Shown here: one piece after another, positions 52,848 to 62,228 of the stretch
How the letters are laid out: every line of letters begins with the position of its first letter
Position numbering within the stretch: position 1 is the first letter of the stretch
NCBI RefSeq assembly: GCF_002286815.1
Contig: NZ_MUNM01000024.1
Coordinates: forward strand, 109,196 to 173,195
Source: Pseudomonas sp. PICF141
GTDB lineage: Bacteria > Pseudomonadota > Gammaproteobacteria > Pseudomonadales > Pseudomonadaceae
Length of the DNA stretch: 64,000 nt
Reading direction: 5' to 3'
Translations under genes and position numbers: made by a program
The notes under the pieces: model-generated
What the model was told of the DNA's origin: nothing
Databases searched by the model: none
Seen by the model: the letters and a program-made list of their open reading frames with translations, nothing else

Positions 52848-53863
52848 GAACGCTTGCTCCACTCGATCAACTTGAGCACGGCGTTCTCGATCTTCGCCGC
52901 ATCAGGGATATAAAGGTCTTCCAGGGCGTCGGTGAAGGGCACCGGGGTGTGCGGCGCAGTCACCATCTCGATCGGCGCCTTGAGCGAGGCGAAGGCTTTT
53001 TGCGCCACCAGGGCCGAGATGTCAGTGGCCATGGAACAGCGCGGGTTGGCTTCGTCAATCACCATCAGGCGCCCGGTCTTTTCCACGCTTTCGAGAATGC
53101 TATCTTCGTCCAGCGGACTGGTGGTGCGCAGGTCGATGACCTCGCAGTCAATGCCTCGCGCTGCCAGGTTGCGGGCTGCATCCATCGCCGTATTGACCGT
53201 GCGCCCATAGGAGACCAGCGTCACGTCTTTACCATCGCGCAGGAAATTGGCTTCACCGAACGGGATGGTATAGAGCTCTTCCGGTACCTCGCCCTGCATG
53301 CTGTAGAGCAGTTTGTGTTCGCAGAAGATCACCGGGTCGTTGTCGCGAATAGCCTGGATCAACAGGCCCTTGGCGTCATAAGGAGACGACGGGCAGACGA
53401 CTTTCAGCCCGGGGATGTGGGTCCACAGCGATGTGAGCATTTGCGAGTGTTGAGCCGCTGCCCGCAGGCCCGCGCCGACCATGGTGCGAATCACCAACGG
53501 GGTGGAGGCCTTGCCACCGAACATGTAGCGAAACTTGGCCGCCTGATTGAGGATCTGGTCCAGGCAGCAACCGGCAAAGTCGACAAACATCAATTCACAC
53601 ACCGGGCGTACACCACAGGTCGCTGCGCCTACCGCGGCCCCGACATAACCCAACTCCGACAGCGGCGTGTCCAGCACACGTCCGGGGAACTGGTGATAGA
53701 GGCCCTTGGTCACGCCTAGCACCCCGCCCCAGGCGTCGTTTTCACCGGGAGCACCGGCGCCGCCAGCGACGTCCTCCCCCATGATGAACACGCTGGAGTC
53801 GCGACGCATTTCCTGGGCCAGGGCTTCGTTGATTGCCTGCTGATAACTGATTTTTCTCGCCAT
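52844..53863 (-). CDS. acoB: acetoin dehydrogenase E1 component, beta subunit
   Basis: 339 residues, transketolase-like E1-beta: KISYQQAINEALAQEMRRD, VFIMGEDVAGG, FPGRVLDTPLSELGYVGAAVGAA, the potassium/TPP-side segment and VTLVSYGRTVNTAM with the C-terminal domain. With AcoA it binds thiamine diphosphate and cleaves acetoin to acetaldehyde and an acetyl-lipoyl group on AcoC. It follows acoA after 32 bp. Confidence 0.94.
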   Translation of the reverse strand: MARKISYQQAINEALAQEMRRDSSVFIMGEDVAGGAGAPGENDAWGGVLGVTKGLYHQFPGRVLDTPLSELGYVGAAVGAATCGVRPVCELMFVDFAGCCLDQILNQAAKFRYMFGGKASTPLVIRTMVGAGLRAAAQHSQMLTSLWTHIPGLKVVCPSSPYDAKGLLIQAIRDNDPVIFCEHKLLYSMQGEVPEELYTIPFGEANFLRDGKDVTLVSYGRTVNTAMDAARNLAARGIDCEVIDLRTTSPLDEDSILESVEKTGRLMVIDEANPRCSMATDISALVAQKAFASLKAPIEMVTAPHTPVPFTDALEDLYIPDAAKIENAVLKLIEWSKRS

Positions 53864-53895
53864 GATGAAGGTCTCGATTCTTGTTATGGGGGCGT

Positions 53896-54873
53896 TCAGG
53901 GATAGGAAACGTAGACGTCGGTCAGCAGGTCGGCCGCGCTCGGCTTGGGGTCGGACTTGGCCTTGCGCACGGCATTTTCGATCAGCAGGTCCACTTCGCT
54001 ATCGATCTGGTCCAACTGGCTGGCATTAATCAGACCGGTCCGGGTGGTGCGTTCGCGAAACTGCATCAGGCAGTCGTTGTGCTCGCGGAAATACTTGACC
54101 TCGTCCGGTGCCCGGTAGGTCTGGGCGTCGCCCTCGAAATGGCCGTAATAGCGGGTCAGCTTGACCTCGATCAGCGACGGTCCTTCACCGGCGCGAGCCC
54201 GCTCCACGGCGGCACCGGCGGCTTCATGAACAGCGAAAAAATCGAAGCCGTCGACGGTGACCCCGGGCATGCCGAAGCCGGCTGCGCGGTCGGCGATGTG
54301 ATCGCACGCCACAGACCAGTTGGAGGCCGTGGCCTCGGCATAGCCATTGTTCTCGGCAACGAACAGGCACGGCAGGTTCCACACCGAAGCCATGTTCATC
54401 GCTTCGAATACCGCCCCTTCATTGGAGCCGCCGTCACCGAAGAACACCACCGCAACGCTGTCGGTACCTTTGAGTCTGGCGGCCAGAGCCGCGCCCACAA
54501 CCAGCGGTGCGCCGGCGCCGACGATGCCGTTGGCGCCGAGCATGCCCTTCTCGAAATCGGCAATGTGCATGGAGCCGCCCTTGCCCTGGCAGACCCCGGT
54601 TTTCTTGCCGTAGATTTCGGCCATCATCCCGTACACATCAACGCCCTTGGCGATGCAATGACCATGGCCACGGTGGTTGGAGGCGATGCAATCATCATCC
54701 CCCAGGTGCGCCATGACACCGGCGGCCGAGGCTTCTTCACCGGCATAAAGATGAACGAAACCGGGAATCTCGCCAGTGGCGAACTCCACGTGCAAGCGCT
54801 CTTCAAAGACGCGGATGGTGCGCATCACCCGATAGGCATGCAGCAATTGATCAGCGGTCAGCTGTGTCGACAT
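53896..54873 (-). CDS. acoA: acetoin dehydrogenase E1 component, alpha subunit
   Basis: 325 residues with the thiamine-diphosphate motif GDGGSNEGAVFEAMNMASVWNLPCLFVAENN (shown here in two parts: GDGG-SNEG and LFVAENN). Also RGHGHCIAKG, GKGGSMHI, GIVGAGAPLVVGAALA and RYYGHFEGDAQTYR are typical of E1-alpha. It lies between acoX (33 bp) and acoB. The lipoamide dehydrogenase (E3) is not encoded in the operon and must come from elsewhere in the genome. Confidence 0.94.
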   Translation of the reverse strand: MSTQLTADQLLHAYRVMRTIRVFEERLHVEFATGEIPGFVHLYAGEEASAAGVMAHLGDDDCIASNHRGHGHCIAKGVDVYGMMAEIYGKKTGVCQGKGGSMHIADFEKGMLGANGIVGAGAPLVVGAALAARLKGTDSVAVVFFGDGGSNEGAVFEAMNMASVWNLPCLFVAENNGYAEATASNWSVACDHIADRAAGFGMPGVTVDGFDFFAVHEAAGAAVERARAGEGPSLIEVKLTRYYGHFEGDAQTYRAPDEVKYFREHNDCLMQFRERTTRTGLINASQLDQIDSEVDLLIENAVRKAKSDPKPSAADLLTDVYVSYP

Positions 54874-54906
54874 TTTTATTCTCCAGGGTGTCTTGAGGCT
54901 CAGGTT

Positions 54907-55965
54907 TCAAGGTGCAAGGTTCAAAGGGTGTTGCGGATGTTCACGACCGATGGCCAGCAGCCGCTCTCGCGCTGCATAGGCCAGCGCCGCATTGACATCG
55001 ATGCTCAGCGGACCGCCGGCATCGAGGGTAACGGTGGGTAAATCAGGGGCGTTGAATTCGATTTCCCGCTCGCCATCCAGGGCCAGGGTGCCGCTGGTCA
55101 GGCTCAGACCATGGGCAACGCCCGGTTCAAGGCTGGCGGCGGCGAGCACGCCGCAGCCTTGCAGCAGGCCGGGCGCCAGTGGCACCAGCAACGCTTCGCA
55201 AGAGTGCGGATCAAGGCGCATCCAGGCGCCATTGGGGGCTTGGCGCGATACCGGAAACCACAAGCCACAGAGCGCCGAAAGGCCAATGGACTGAGGTTCG
55301 GCGAAGGTGACAAACACCTCCGCCAGATCGATCCCACGGCTGATGGCGCGGGCACCGATAAACGGCAGCGAGGACACCGCCACGTCCACCAAGGCCACTT
55401 CGCACAGGTCGCGGTTCGCAATCCGCACCAGCAGACGTTTATTGCGGCGCAAAGCGATTTCGGGTGGAATCCGCCCGCTGGCGAATAACCCGCCGGCCAG
55501 CCCGGCACTGGTGGCCTCACGCAGTTCCGGAAAGGCATTGTTGGTCCCCGTCGACAGTGTCAGCAGTGGAATGTCGCCGACTTCTGCAGCCACCGCTTTG
55601 TGGGTGCCGTCACCGCCAAGTACGGCGATCAGCGATACGCCGCGTTCAGCCATCCAGCGCGCAGCCTGGCGGGTGTCCGCCACGCTCTGGCGCAAGGTAA
55701 GGTCGAGGAACTCCAGGGCAGGCCAGTGGCTGTCACGCGCCTGGCGGCCATGACTGTTCTTCAACACCGCGGCGGCGATGCCGGTCATGTCGGTGGGCAT
55801 CAGCACCCGCTCGACACCGGTGGCACCAAAAGCTGCCAGCAACCGCTGGATCACCGAGACCTTGTCGGTGCTGGAAAACAACCCGGCATTCGCCGTCAGG
55901 CGCCGTACATCCCGGCCGGACGCGGGGTTGGCAATGATGCCGACGGTCAATGGCAAGCGACTCAT
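54907..55965 (-). CDS. acoX: AcoX, NAD kinase-like protein of the acetoin operon
   Basis: 352 residues from ATG 55965. ATP-NAD kinase fold: VGIIANPASGRDVRRL, LIAVLGGDGTHKAVAAEVGDIPLL and TLSTGTNNAFPE, the GGDGT and TGTNNA loops of the family. AcoX begins acetoin operons in several proteobacteria but is dispensable where tested and its exact reaction is unknown. The ribosome site is weak. It is the first gene behind the sigma54 promoter. Confidence 0.9.
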   Translation of the reverse strand: MSRLPLTVGIIANPASGRDVRRLTANAGLFSSTDKVSVIQRLLAAFGATGVERVLMPTDMTGIAAAVLKNSHGRQARDSHWPALEFLDLTLRQSVADTRQAARWMAERGVSLIAVLGGDGTHKAVAAEVGDIPLLTLSTGTNNAFPELREATSAGLAGGLFASGRIPPEIALRRNKRLLVRIANRDLCEVALVDVAVSSLPFIGARAISRGIDLAEVFVTFAEPQSIGLSALCGLWFPVSRQAPNGAWMRLDPHSCEALLVPLAPGLLQGCGVLAAASLEPGVAHGLSLTSGTLALDGEREIEFNAPDLPTVTLDAGGPLSIDVNAALAYAARERLLAIGREHPQHPLNLAP

Positions 55966-56078
55966 GCCAGCACCACGGGTAGAACAGGGAAAAAGCCTCG
56001 GCAGGAGGACATAGGGCACCTCTTTTTATTATCGGGTTGGCAGCGCACTGGTTGCTGGGGCTACGTTTCAGGGGCTAG

Positions 56079-56094
56079 AGCAAAGCCGGTGCCA
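56079..56094 (-). promoter_or_regulatory. sigma54 (RpoN) -24/-12 promoter of the aco operon
   Basis: Minus strand TGGCACCGGCTTTGCT matches TGGCAC-N5-TTGCW fully at the GG and GC elements. It lies about 114 bp upstream of the acoX ATG. The divergent gene encodes AcoR, a sigma54-dependent activator with an intact GAFTGA loop, so the pairing is consistent. Confidence 0.85.
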
Positions 56095-56172
56095 GATTTG
56101 CAAAAAAGCGCCAGGAGGCCTGTTCCAGAGCGGCTCCGACCTGAGTCCATGAAGGTTGGGATCACGCTCGAT

Positions 56173-56232
56173 TGAGACGTCCCATGTCAGCCGGCACCGG
56201 GTCGTGGTGAGACCTTGAGACGTTGCGTCTCA
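56173..56232. promoter_or_regulatory. tandem upstream activator sites, probably for AcoR
   Basis: A perfect palindrome TGAGACG-TTG-CGTCTCA lies at 56216-56232. A related imperfect copy, TGAGACG-TCC-CATGTCA, lies at 56173-56189. Their starts are 43 bp apart, about four helical turns. Both sit roughly 80-150 bp upstream of the sigma54 promoter, where enhancer-binding proteins act. Confidence 0.6.
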
Positions 56233-56324
56233 CTGACGCCGGGCGTGAACCGATGCTTGTCGAGCGTCCGTGAACGGCGCTTAATGGCCGCACAACTAAA
56301 AGAACATCGAACCGGAGACCTTAA

Positions 56325-58211
56325 ATGCTTTCCGCCCACTCGAAGGCGCACGTGGATTGCGTCAGCCGTGTTTTGAAGAACGCAGCGCACCTGCCGCAGC
56401 TGCCCGTGCCGGACTTGATTCTGGACTCCTGGCGCCGCTCCATGGAGCAGCACCACCTGGACCCCGGCTCATTACAAGGGCCACGGATCCTTTCGCAAAA
56501 CGTGCTGCAAGAGTGTCAAGAACGCTCAGAGCTGTTCCTGCGTATCGCCAGCGAAGAAGTCGCCCGCCTCCATGGTCGGGTGCGCGATGCCGACTACTGC
56601 GTGTTGCTGACCGATGCCCAGGGCCAGACCATCGACTACCGCGTGGAAAGCGCGATCCGCAATGACTGCCGCAAAGCCGGCCTGTACCTGGGCACCTGCT
56701 GGTCAGAAGGTGAAGAAGGCACCTGTGGCGTGGCCGCGGTGCTGACCGCACGGACGCCGGTCACGGTGCATAAGCGAGATCACTTCCGCGCCGCTTTTAT
56801 CGGGCTCACCTGCTCTGCAGCGCCCGTCTTCGACCCTCGAGGCGAACTGCTCGGCGTGCTCGATGTGTCCGCGGTGCGCTCTGCGGATGACCGCCGCTCG
56901 CAACACCTGATCCGGCAAATGGTGGTGCAGAGCGCGCGGGAAATAGAACAGGCGTTTTTCATGAGCAGTGCCCAGGGCTACTGGGTGCTGCGAGCCCACA
57001 ACAGCCCGGGCTACGTCGACAGCCAACCCGATTACCTGCTCGCCTGGGACGATGACGGACGACTGCAAGCGCTGAACCCCGCGGCGCGGCAGTGGCTGTC
57101 GCAAAGCTTGGGTCGAGTGCCGGAACACATCGACCACGTGTTCGATCAACAGCTATTGCATCGGGCCAGGGACGAATCGCTTTGCCTGTTTCACTGCCAG
57201 GGAGCCCGCCACACCTTGCATGGCCGACTCAACGCGCCACGGCGGATCAAACGCACCCCGGCGCGTCGGGTACTGTCCCCCGCCGAACTCGACCCGCGAC
57301 TGGAAGAAAGCCTGCGCCTTGCGGTACGGGTCAAGGACCGCAATCTACCGGTGCTGATCCAGGGAGAAACCGGTTCTGGCAAGGAAGTCTTCGCCCGCCA
57401 ACTGCATCAGGCCAGCTTGCGCCGTGATCGACCATTTATCGCGCTGAACTGCGCAGCGATTCCCGAAAACCTCATCGAAAGTGAGCTGTTTGGTTATGTG
57501 GCTGGCGCCTTCACCGGTGCTTCGAGCAAAGGCATGCAAGGTCTGCTGGAACAGGCCCACGGCGGCACGCTGTTTCTCGATGAAATCGGTGATATGCCCC
57601 TGGCCCTGCAAACCCGCCTGTTGCGGGTTTTAGCCGAGGGCGAAGTGGCGCCTCTGGGAGCGTCGCGAAGCAAAGCGATCGACATTCAGGTCGTCTGCGC
57701 GAGCCACCGCGATCTGCAAGCATTGGTGACCTCTGGGGAGTTTCGCGAGGACCTGTATTTTCGCCTCAGAGGTGCGCGGTTCCAGTTACCGCCGTTGCGC
57801 GAGCGCAGCGATCGGCTGGCCTTGATCAACCGGATCCTCGAGGAAGAGTCGTCGGCCTGTGGAATAGCGGTACAACTGGGAAGCGCCGCGCTGGAATGCC
57901 TGCTCGGCTATCGCTGGCCGGGAAATGTGCGCGAATTGCGGCACGTACTGCGTTACGCCTGTGCGGTGTGCGAGACCCATTTGATTCAGTTGAGTGACTT
58001 GCCGGAACAACTGCTCGGCCACCGACTCAATGATCCCGCTTCAGCTGACACCGTGGAACGCTGCGCCAGTCCGGAACGCCAGGCACTGATCGATGCCCTC
58101 GTGCGTCATCGCTGGAAACCCACCGCCGCGGCCAAGGCTTTGGGCATCTCACGGGCAACGCTGTATCGACGGGTGCATCAACATGACATCGACATGCCTG
58201 GCAGAGGCTGA
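56325..58211 (+). CDS. acoR: acetoin catabolism sigma54-dependent activator
   Basis: 628 residues from ATG 56325 (CGGAGA upstream). An N-terminal GAF domain (about 70-210, CVLLTDAQGQTIDYR, CGVAAVLTARTPVTV) follows the AcoR-type start. The central AAA+ domain has Walker A GETGSGKE, the sigma54-contact loop GAFTGA, Walker B GGTLFLDEIGDMP and the RWPGNVREL region. The C-terminal Fis-type helix-turn-helix is KPTAAAKALGISRATLYRRV. It activates the divergent aco operon in response to acetoin or acetaldehyde; in other bacteria the GAF domain senses the inducer. Confidence 0.93.
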   Translation: MLSAHSKAHVDCVSRVLKNAAHLPQLPVPDLILDSWRRSMEQHHLDPGSLQGPRILSQNVLQECQERSELFLRIASEEVARLHGRVRDADYCVLLTDAQGQTIDYRVESAIRNDCRKAGLYLGTCWSEGEEGTCGVAAVLTARTPVTVHKRDHFRAAFIGLTCSAAPVFDPRGELLGVLDVSAVRSADDRRSQHLIRQMVVQSAREIEQAFFMSSAQGYWVLRAHNSPGYVDSQPDYLLAWDDDGRLQALNPAARQWLSQSLGRVPEHIDHVFDQQLLHRARDESLCLFHCQGARHTLHGRLNAPRRIKRTPARRVLSPAELDPRLEESLRLAVRVKDRNLPVLIQGETGSGKEVFARQLHQASLRRDRPFIALNCAAIPENLIESELFGYVAGAFTGASSKGMQGLLEQAHGGTLFLDEIGDMPLALQTRLLRVLAEGEVAPLGASRSKAIDIQVVCASHRDLQALVTSGEFREDLYFRLRGARFQLPPLRERSDRLALINRILEEESSACGIAVQLGSAALECLLGYRWPGNVRELRHVLRYACAVCETHLIQLSDLPEQLLGHRLNDPASADTVERCASPERQALIDALVRHRWKPTAAAKALGISRATLYRRVHQHDIDMPGRG

Positions 58212-58321
58212 CCACAGTTTCATCCGGTTGCCGCTCGTCAGCGGAGGGGCCTGTGGGTGCTGATCAAGCATTTCGCCGCTACAATGCGCACCTCGACCGT
58301 GACAAGCCCGACTAAAAAAAT

Positions 58322-60322
58322 ATGTCCCTGCCCAAACATCATCTGGAATTGCTTAGCCCCGCCCGCGATGTAGCCATCGCCCGGGAGGCCATCCTGCATG
58401 GCGCCGACGCCGTGTACATCGGGGGCCCGAGCTTCGGGGCCCGCCACAACGCCTGTAACGAGGTGAGCGATATCGCCCAATTGGTGGAATTCGCCCGTCG
58501 CTACCACGCCCGGGTGTTCACCACCATCAACACGATCCTGCACGACAACGAACTGGAGCCGGCGCGCAAGCTGATCCACCAGTTGTACGACGCCGGCGTC
58601 GACGCGCTGATCGTCCAGGACCTGGGCGTGATGGAGCTGGACATCCCGCCGATCGAGCTGCACGCCAGCACCCAGACCGACATCCGCACCCTGGCGCGGG
58701 CGAAATTCCTCGACCAGGCCGGCTTCTCCCAATTGGTACTGGCCCGCGAGCTGAACCTGCAGGAGATCCGTGCCATCGCCGACGAAACCGATGCGGCGAT
58801 TGAATTCTTCATCCACGGCGCGTTGTGCGTGGCGTTCTCCGGCCAGTGCAACATCTCCCATGCGCAGACCGGCCGCAGCGCCAACCGTGGCGACTGCTCC
58901 CAGGCTTGCCGCCTGCCCTACACCCTCAAGGACGAAAAAGGCGGTGTGATCGCTTACGAAAAACACTTGCTGTCGATGAAGGACAACAACCAGAGCGCCA
59001 ACATCCGCGCGCTGGTGGAAGCCGGCGTGCGCTCGTTCAAGATCGAGGGTCGCTACAAAGACATGGGCTATGTGAAGAACATCACCGCCTGGTATCGCCA
59101 GCGCCTGGACGATGTCCTCGAAGACCGCCCGGACCTGGCTCGCGCGTCCAGCGGCCGCACTGCACACTTCTTTGTGCCCGATCCGGACAAAACCTTCCAC
59201 CGTGGCAGCACCGACTACTTCGTCAGCGACCGCAAGATCGACATTGGCGCCTTCGACACACCGACCTTCACCGGCCTGCCGGTAGGCGTGGTGGAGAAAG
59301 TCGGCAAGCGCGATCTGCTGGTGGTTACCCACGAACCGCTGTCCAACGGCGACGGCCTCAATGTGCTGGTCAAGCGTGAAGTCGTGGGCTGGCGTACCAA
59401 CATCGCCGAGCCGAAGGGCGAGTTCGAAGAGGACGGGGAAAAGCGCTACCGCTACCGTGTGGAGCCCAATGAGATGCCAAACGGGTTGCACCAGTTGCGA
59501 CCGAATCACCCGTTGAGCCGCAACCTGGACCACAACTGGCAGCAGGCCCTGCTCAAGACTTCCGCCGAGCGCCGGGTCGGTGTTGCCTGGGTCGCTCGCC
59601 TGCGTGCGGAGCGCCTGGAGCTGACCGCCACCAGCGAGGAAGGTGTCAGTGTGAGTGTCACCCTGAACGGTCCGTTCGGTCTGGCCAACAAGCCCGAGCA
59701 GGCGCTGGAGCAACTGCACGACCTGCTCGGCCAACTGGGTACTACTCAGTATCACGCCACGGCGATCGAACTGGATGCACCGCAGGCGTATTTCATTCCC
59801 AACTCGCAGCTCAAGGCCTTGCGCCGCGAAGTCATCGAAGCGCTGACCACAGCCCGCATCAAAGCCCACCCTCGTGGTGGTCGCAAGGCCGAGACCGAGC
59901 CGCCACCGGTGTACCCGGAGTCGCACCTGTCGTTCCTGGCCAACGTCTATAACCAGAAAGCCCGCGACTTCTATCATCGTCACGGCGTCAAGCTGATCGA
60001 CGCGGCCTATGAGGCTCACGAGGAGACCGGCGAAGTGCCGGTGATGATCACCAAGCACTGCCTGCGTTTCTCCTTCAACCTCTGCCCCAAACAGGCCAAG
60101 GGCGTCACCGGCGTGCGTACTAAAGTCGCGCCGATGCAACTGGTGCATGGTGATGAGGTGCTGACGCTGAAGTTCGACTGCAAGCCTTGCGAGATGCACG
60201 TGATCGGCAAGATGAAGGGACACATCCTTGACTTGCCGCAACCGGGCAGCGTGGTGCAGCCGGTTGTCGGCCACATCAGCCCCGAAGAGCTGCTCAAGAC
60301 CATCCCTCGCGCGCCCCACTGA
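58322..60322 (+). CDS. rlhA: 23S rRNA 5-hydroxycytidine C2501 synthase (peptidase U32 family)
   Basis: 666 residues, the length of RlhA/YdcP and longer than the tRNA-modifying TrhP. The U32 core is LELLSPARDVAIAREAILHGADAVYIGG, the ELHASTQT strand and FIHGALCVAFSGQCNISH with the signature cysteines (CNISH, NRGDCSQACRLPY). The DUF3656-type C-terminal part ends with a cysteine-containing LRFSFNLCPKQ and FDCKPCEMHV. RlhA hydroxylates C2501 of 23S rRNA using prephenate and iron; the cysteines probably hold an iron-sulfur cluster. A TACAAT hexamer at 58280-58285 could be its -10. Confidence 0.88.
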   Translation: MSLPKHHLELLSPARDVAIAREAILHGADAVYIGGPSFGARHNACNEVSDIAQLVEFARRYHARVFTTINTILHDNELEPARKLIHQLYDAGVDALIVQDLGVMELDIPPIELHASTQTDIRTLARAKFLDQAGFSQLVLARELNLQEIRAIADETDAAIEFFIHGALCVAFSGQCNISHAQTGRSANRGDCSQACRLPYTLKDEKGGVIAYEKHLLSMKDNNQSANIRALVEAGVRSFKIEGRYKDMGYVKNITAWYRQRLDDVLEDRPDLARASSGRTAHFFVPDPDKTFHRGSTDYFVSDRKIDIGAFDTPTFTGLPVGVVEKVGKRDLLVVTHEPLSNGDGLNVLVKREVVGWRTNIAEPKGEFEEDGEKRYRYRVEPNEMPNGLHQLRPNHPLSRNLDHNWQQALLKTSAERRVGVAWVARLRAERLELTATSEEGVSVSVTLNGPFGLANKPEQALEQLHDLLGQLGTTQYHATAIELDAPQAYFIPNSQLKALRREVIEALTTARIKAHPRGGRKAETEPPPVYPESHLSFLANVYNQKARDFYHRHGVKLIDAAYEAHEETGEVPVMITKHCLRFSFNLCPKQAKGVTGVRTKVAPMQLVHGDEVLTLKFDCKPCEMHVIGKMKGHILDLPQPGSVVQPVVGHISPEELLKTIPRAPH

Positions 60323-60415
60323 GTGACTGGCGAGCGCGCCGCTACGGCGCCGCGCTTGCTGCACTCGCAAGACGGCTGAACGTCAAAGACGTCACCCAGA
60401 GGGATTTACAGGCAT

Positions 60416-60448
60416 AAAAAAACGCCAGGCCGGATCGGCGTTGGCGTT
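60416..60448 (-). terminator. terminator of tRNA-Gln
   Basis: AACGCCA (60421-60427) pairs with TGGCGTT (60442-60448), with an inner CCG/CGG stem. On the minus strand it is followed by seven T residues. It lies 75 bp beyond the tRNA 3' end. Confidence 0.75.
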
Positions 60449-60522
60449 TTCTGTATGACGACTCTCCAGGACTCCCCGCACTGCCTGCCGGCGGGGCCAT
60501 ACTTGGATGAGTATCAGGAAAA

Positions 60523-60597
60523 TGGCAGGGGCGGCTGGATTCGAACCAACGCATGGCAGGATCAAAACCTGCTGCCTTACCGCTTGGCGACGCCCCT
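60523..60597 (-). tRNA. tRNA-Gln (anticodon TTG)
   Basis: On the minus strand a 75-nt cloverleaf runs from AGGGGCG to CGCCCCT-G-CCA. The D-arm is GCCAAGCGGTAAGGC, the anticodon stem-loop GCAGG-TTTTGAT-CCTGC puts TTG in the anticodon, and the T-arm contains GGTTCGAATCC. The CCA end is encoded. No integrase gene or duplicated 3' end was seen beside it. Confidence 0.95.
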
Positions 60598-60749
60598 GTA
60601 TCTGTAGCGAATGCCCTTGCCCTATAAACCCTGTAAGGGTTGCTGCAAGAACGGGCGGCAATTTATCAACTTTCTCTTCGCCTGGGAAGGCCAACACAAA
60701 AATATATTTGTTTTAAAACAGATGCTTACTCTTGATGCTGGAGGGTGCC

Positions 60750-61862
60750 ATGGCAACTGATACTGACTCCCTGAAGCTGTTTCTCGCCGGCGACGTCATG
60801 ACCGCCCGTGGCATTGACGCCATACTGCCGCATCCTGGCGATCCGCAGCTTTATGAAGACTACGTCAAGAATGCCGGCGTTTACGTCCGGCTGGCAGAAA
60901 GACTCAATGGCCCGATTCCCCTCCCCGTCGATTTCACCTATGTCTGGGGCGCCGCATTGGATGAGTTTGAACGTCGCCAGCCACACGCACGCATCATCAA
61001 TCTGGAAACAGCAGTGTCCCGCCGTGGACGACCGGCGCCAAAAGGCATCCATTACCGCATGAGCCCGGAGAACTTCCCGGTCATCAGCGCAGCCGGCATC
61101 GACTGTTGCGTGCTGGCCAACAATCATGTGCTGGACTGGGGAGCCGCCGGCCTGGTCGATACGCTGGATTCCTTGTCGAGCAACGGCATGCGTAGCGCCG
61201 GCGCCGGGCACAACCGGCAATCTGCCGAGGCACCCGCTGTGTTGCCACAGCCTGGCGGGCGACGCTTGCTGGTGTATGGCCTCGGCGCACCTGACAGCGG
61301 CATAGCGTCGGACTGGGCCGCCACGGACAAAGGCGCAGGCGTTGCGTGCCTGGAGGATCTGTCGAAGCACAGCCTGCGCCCTGTGGTCGAACGAATACTC
61401 CGGGACAAAAAACCACGGGACCTGGTGGTCGTCTCCATTCATTGGGGCGGCAACTGGGGATTCGATATCCCACGCGAACAGGTCCGGTTCGCCCATGCCT
61501 TGATCGATGAGGCCGGAGTTGACCTGGTGCATGGACATTCCTCGCACCACATCAAGGGCATCGAGGTGTACCGCGAACGCCTGATTCTCTATGGCTGCGG
61601 TGATCTGCTGAACGACTACGAAGGCATCGAGGGCCACACAGCCTTTCGCGGCGACCTGGGGCTTCTGTACTTTGCCTCGCTGGCCCCGAACGGGCACCTG
61701 CAGTCGCTGGACCTGGTCCCCACTCATTTGCGTGGTTTTCGCATCTGTCGCGCCGAAAGGGATGACCGTCAATGGCTGCACGACACCCTTGCTCGCGAGT
61801 GCGCACGCTTGGGCAGCAGCATCCTGCCGGGGGCGAATAATGCCTTCGAGTTGCGCTGGTAA
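60750..61862 (+). CDS. CapA family metallophosphatase-like protein
   Basis: 370 residues from ATG 60750 (GGAGG 5 bases upstream); earlier in-frame TTG/ATG codons have no site. The MPE_CapA calcineurin-like fold is shown by LFLAGDVMTARGID, RIINLETAVS, CVLANNHVLDWGAAGLVDTL, VVVSIHWGGNWGFDIP and LVHGHSSHHIKGIEVY, which hold the metal-binding Asp, Asn and His residues. There is no signal peptide, so it is probably cytoplasmic, unlike CapA of poly-gamma-glutamate systems. No capsule genes adjoin it and the substrate is unknown. Confidence 0.88.
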   Translation: MATDTDSLKLFLAGDVMTARGIDAILPHPGDPQLYEDYVKNAGVYVRLAERLNGPIPLPVDFTYVWGAALDEFERRQPHARIINLETAVSRRGRPAPKGIHYRMSPENFPVISAAGIDCCVLANNHVLDWGAAGLVDTLDSLSSNGMRSAGAGHNRQSAEAPAVLPQPGGRRLLVYGLGAPDSGIASDWAATDKGAGVACLEDLSKHSLRPVVERILRDKKPRDLVVVSIHWGGNWGFDIPREQVRFAHALIDEAGVDLVHGHSSHHIKGIEVYRERLILYGCGDLLNDYEGIEGHTAFRGDLGLLYFASLAPNGHLQSLDLVPTHLRGFRICRAERDDRQWLHDTLARECARLGSSILPGANNAFELRW

Positions 61863-61883
61863 GAGCGCCACGACGCAATCCAT

Positions 61884-61935
61884 GTAGCAGCTGCCGAGCC
61901 TGCGAGGCTGCGTTCGGCTGCGTAGCAGTCGTGAG
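61884..61935. repeat. REP-like palindrome, GTAGCAGCTGCCGAGC class
   Basis: TGTAGCAGCTGCCGAGCCTGC and GAGGCTGCGTTCGGCTGCG fold into nested hairpins. This is a third REP class, different from the two upstream of the chemoreceptor gene. It lies in the 366-bp gap between capA-like and the dipeptidase gene. Confidence 0.6.
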
Positions 61936-61983
61936 TCCGACAGATGCAGTCTGCCTGACACACCACAACTTCTGATTTTACTC

Positions 61984-62079
61984 TGTGGCGAGGGGACTTG
62001 CCCCCGTTGGGTCGCGAAGCGGCCCCAAAAGCTTTACGACTGCTTCGCAGCCGAACGGGGGCAAGCCCCCTCGCCACAG
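61984..62079. repeat. REP pair (REPIN), GGGGGCTTGCCCCC type
   Basis: TGTGGCGAGGGGACTTGCCCCCG (61984-62006) and its inverted partner CGGGGGCAAGCCCCCTCGCCACA (from 62055) flank GCGAAGC/GCTTCGC inner arms. It is the same class as 6785-6897. The remaining 62080-62228 holds the leader of the dipeptidase gene, with no clear promoter. Confidence 0.8.
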
Positions 62080-62228
62080 AAGCAAGCCTGCGTCGCTTTT
62101 GCATTTTTGTGCGAAAAATCCTACTTCAGGGACTCCCGTACCACTCCTTGGTGGTGTTAGTTTGGCAACGTTTCTGACTCATCGAGCAGATATTTCTTAC
62201 AACCTGCCTGCAAAGGAATGCCCCAACA

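Noticed and set aside
58238..60370. 710-codon open frame on the minus strand
   Set aside because: It is the antisense shadow of rlhA, which has strong family motifs; the minus-strand product has low-complexity composition typical of GC-rich antisense frames.
60523..60597. tRNA-Gln as an integration site of a genomic island
   Set aside because: No integrase, no direct repeat of the tRNA end and ordinary housekeeping genes on both sides.
60726..61961. 411-codon minus-strand open frame
   Set aside because: Antisense of the CapA-family gene, extending into a REP element.
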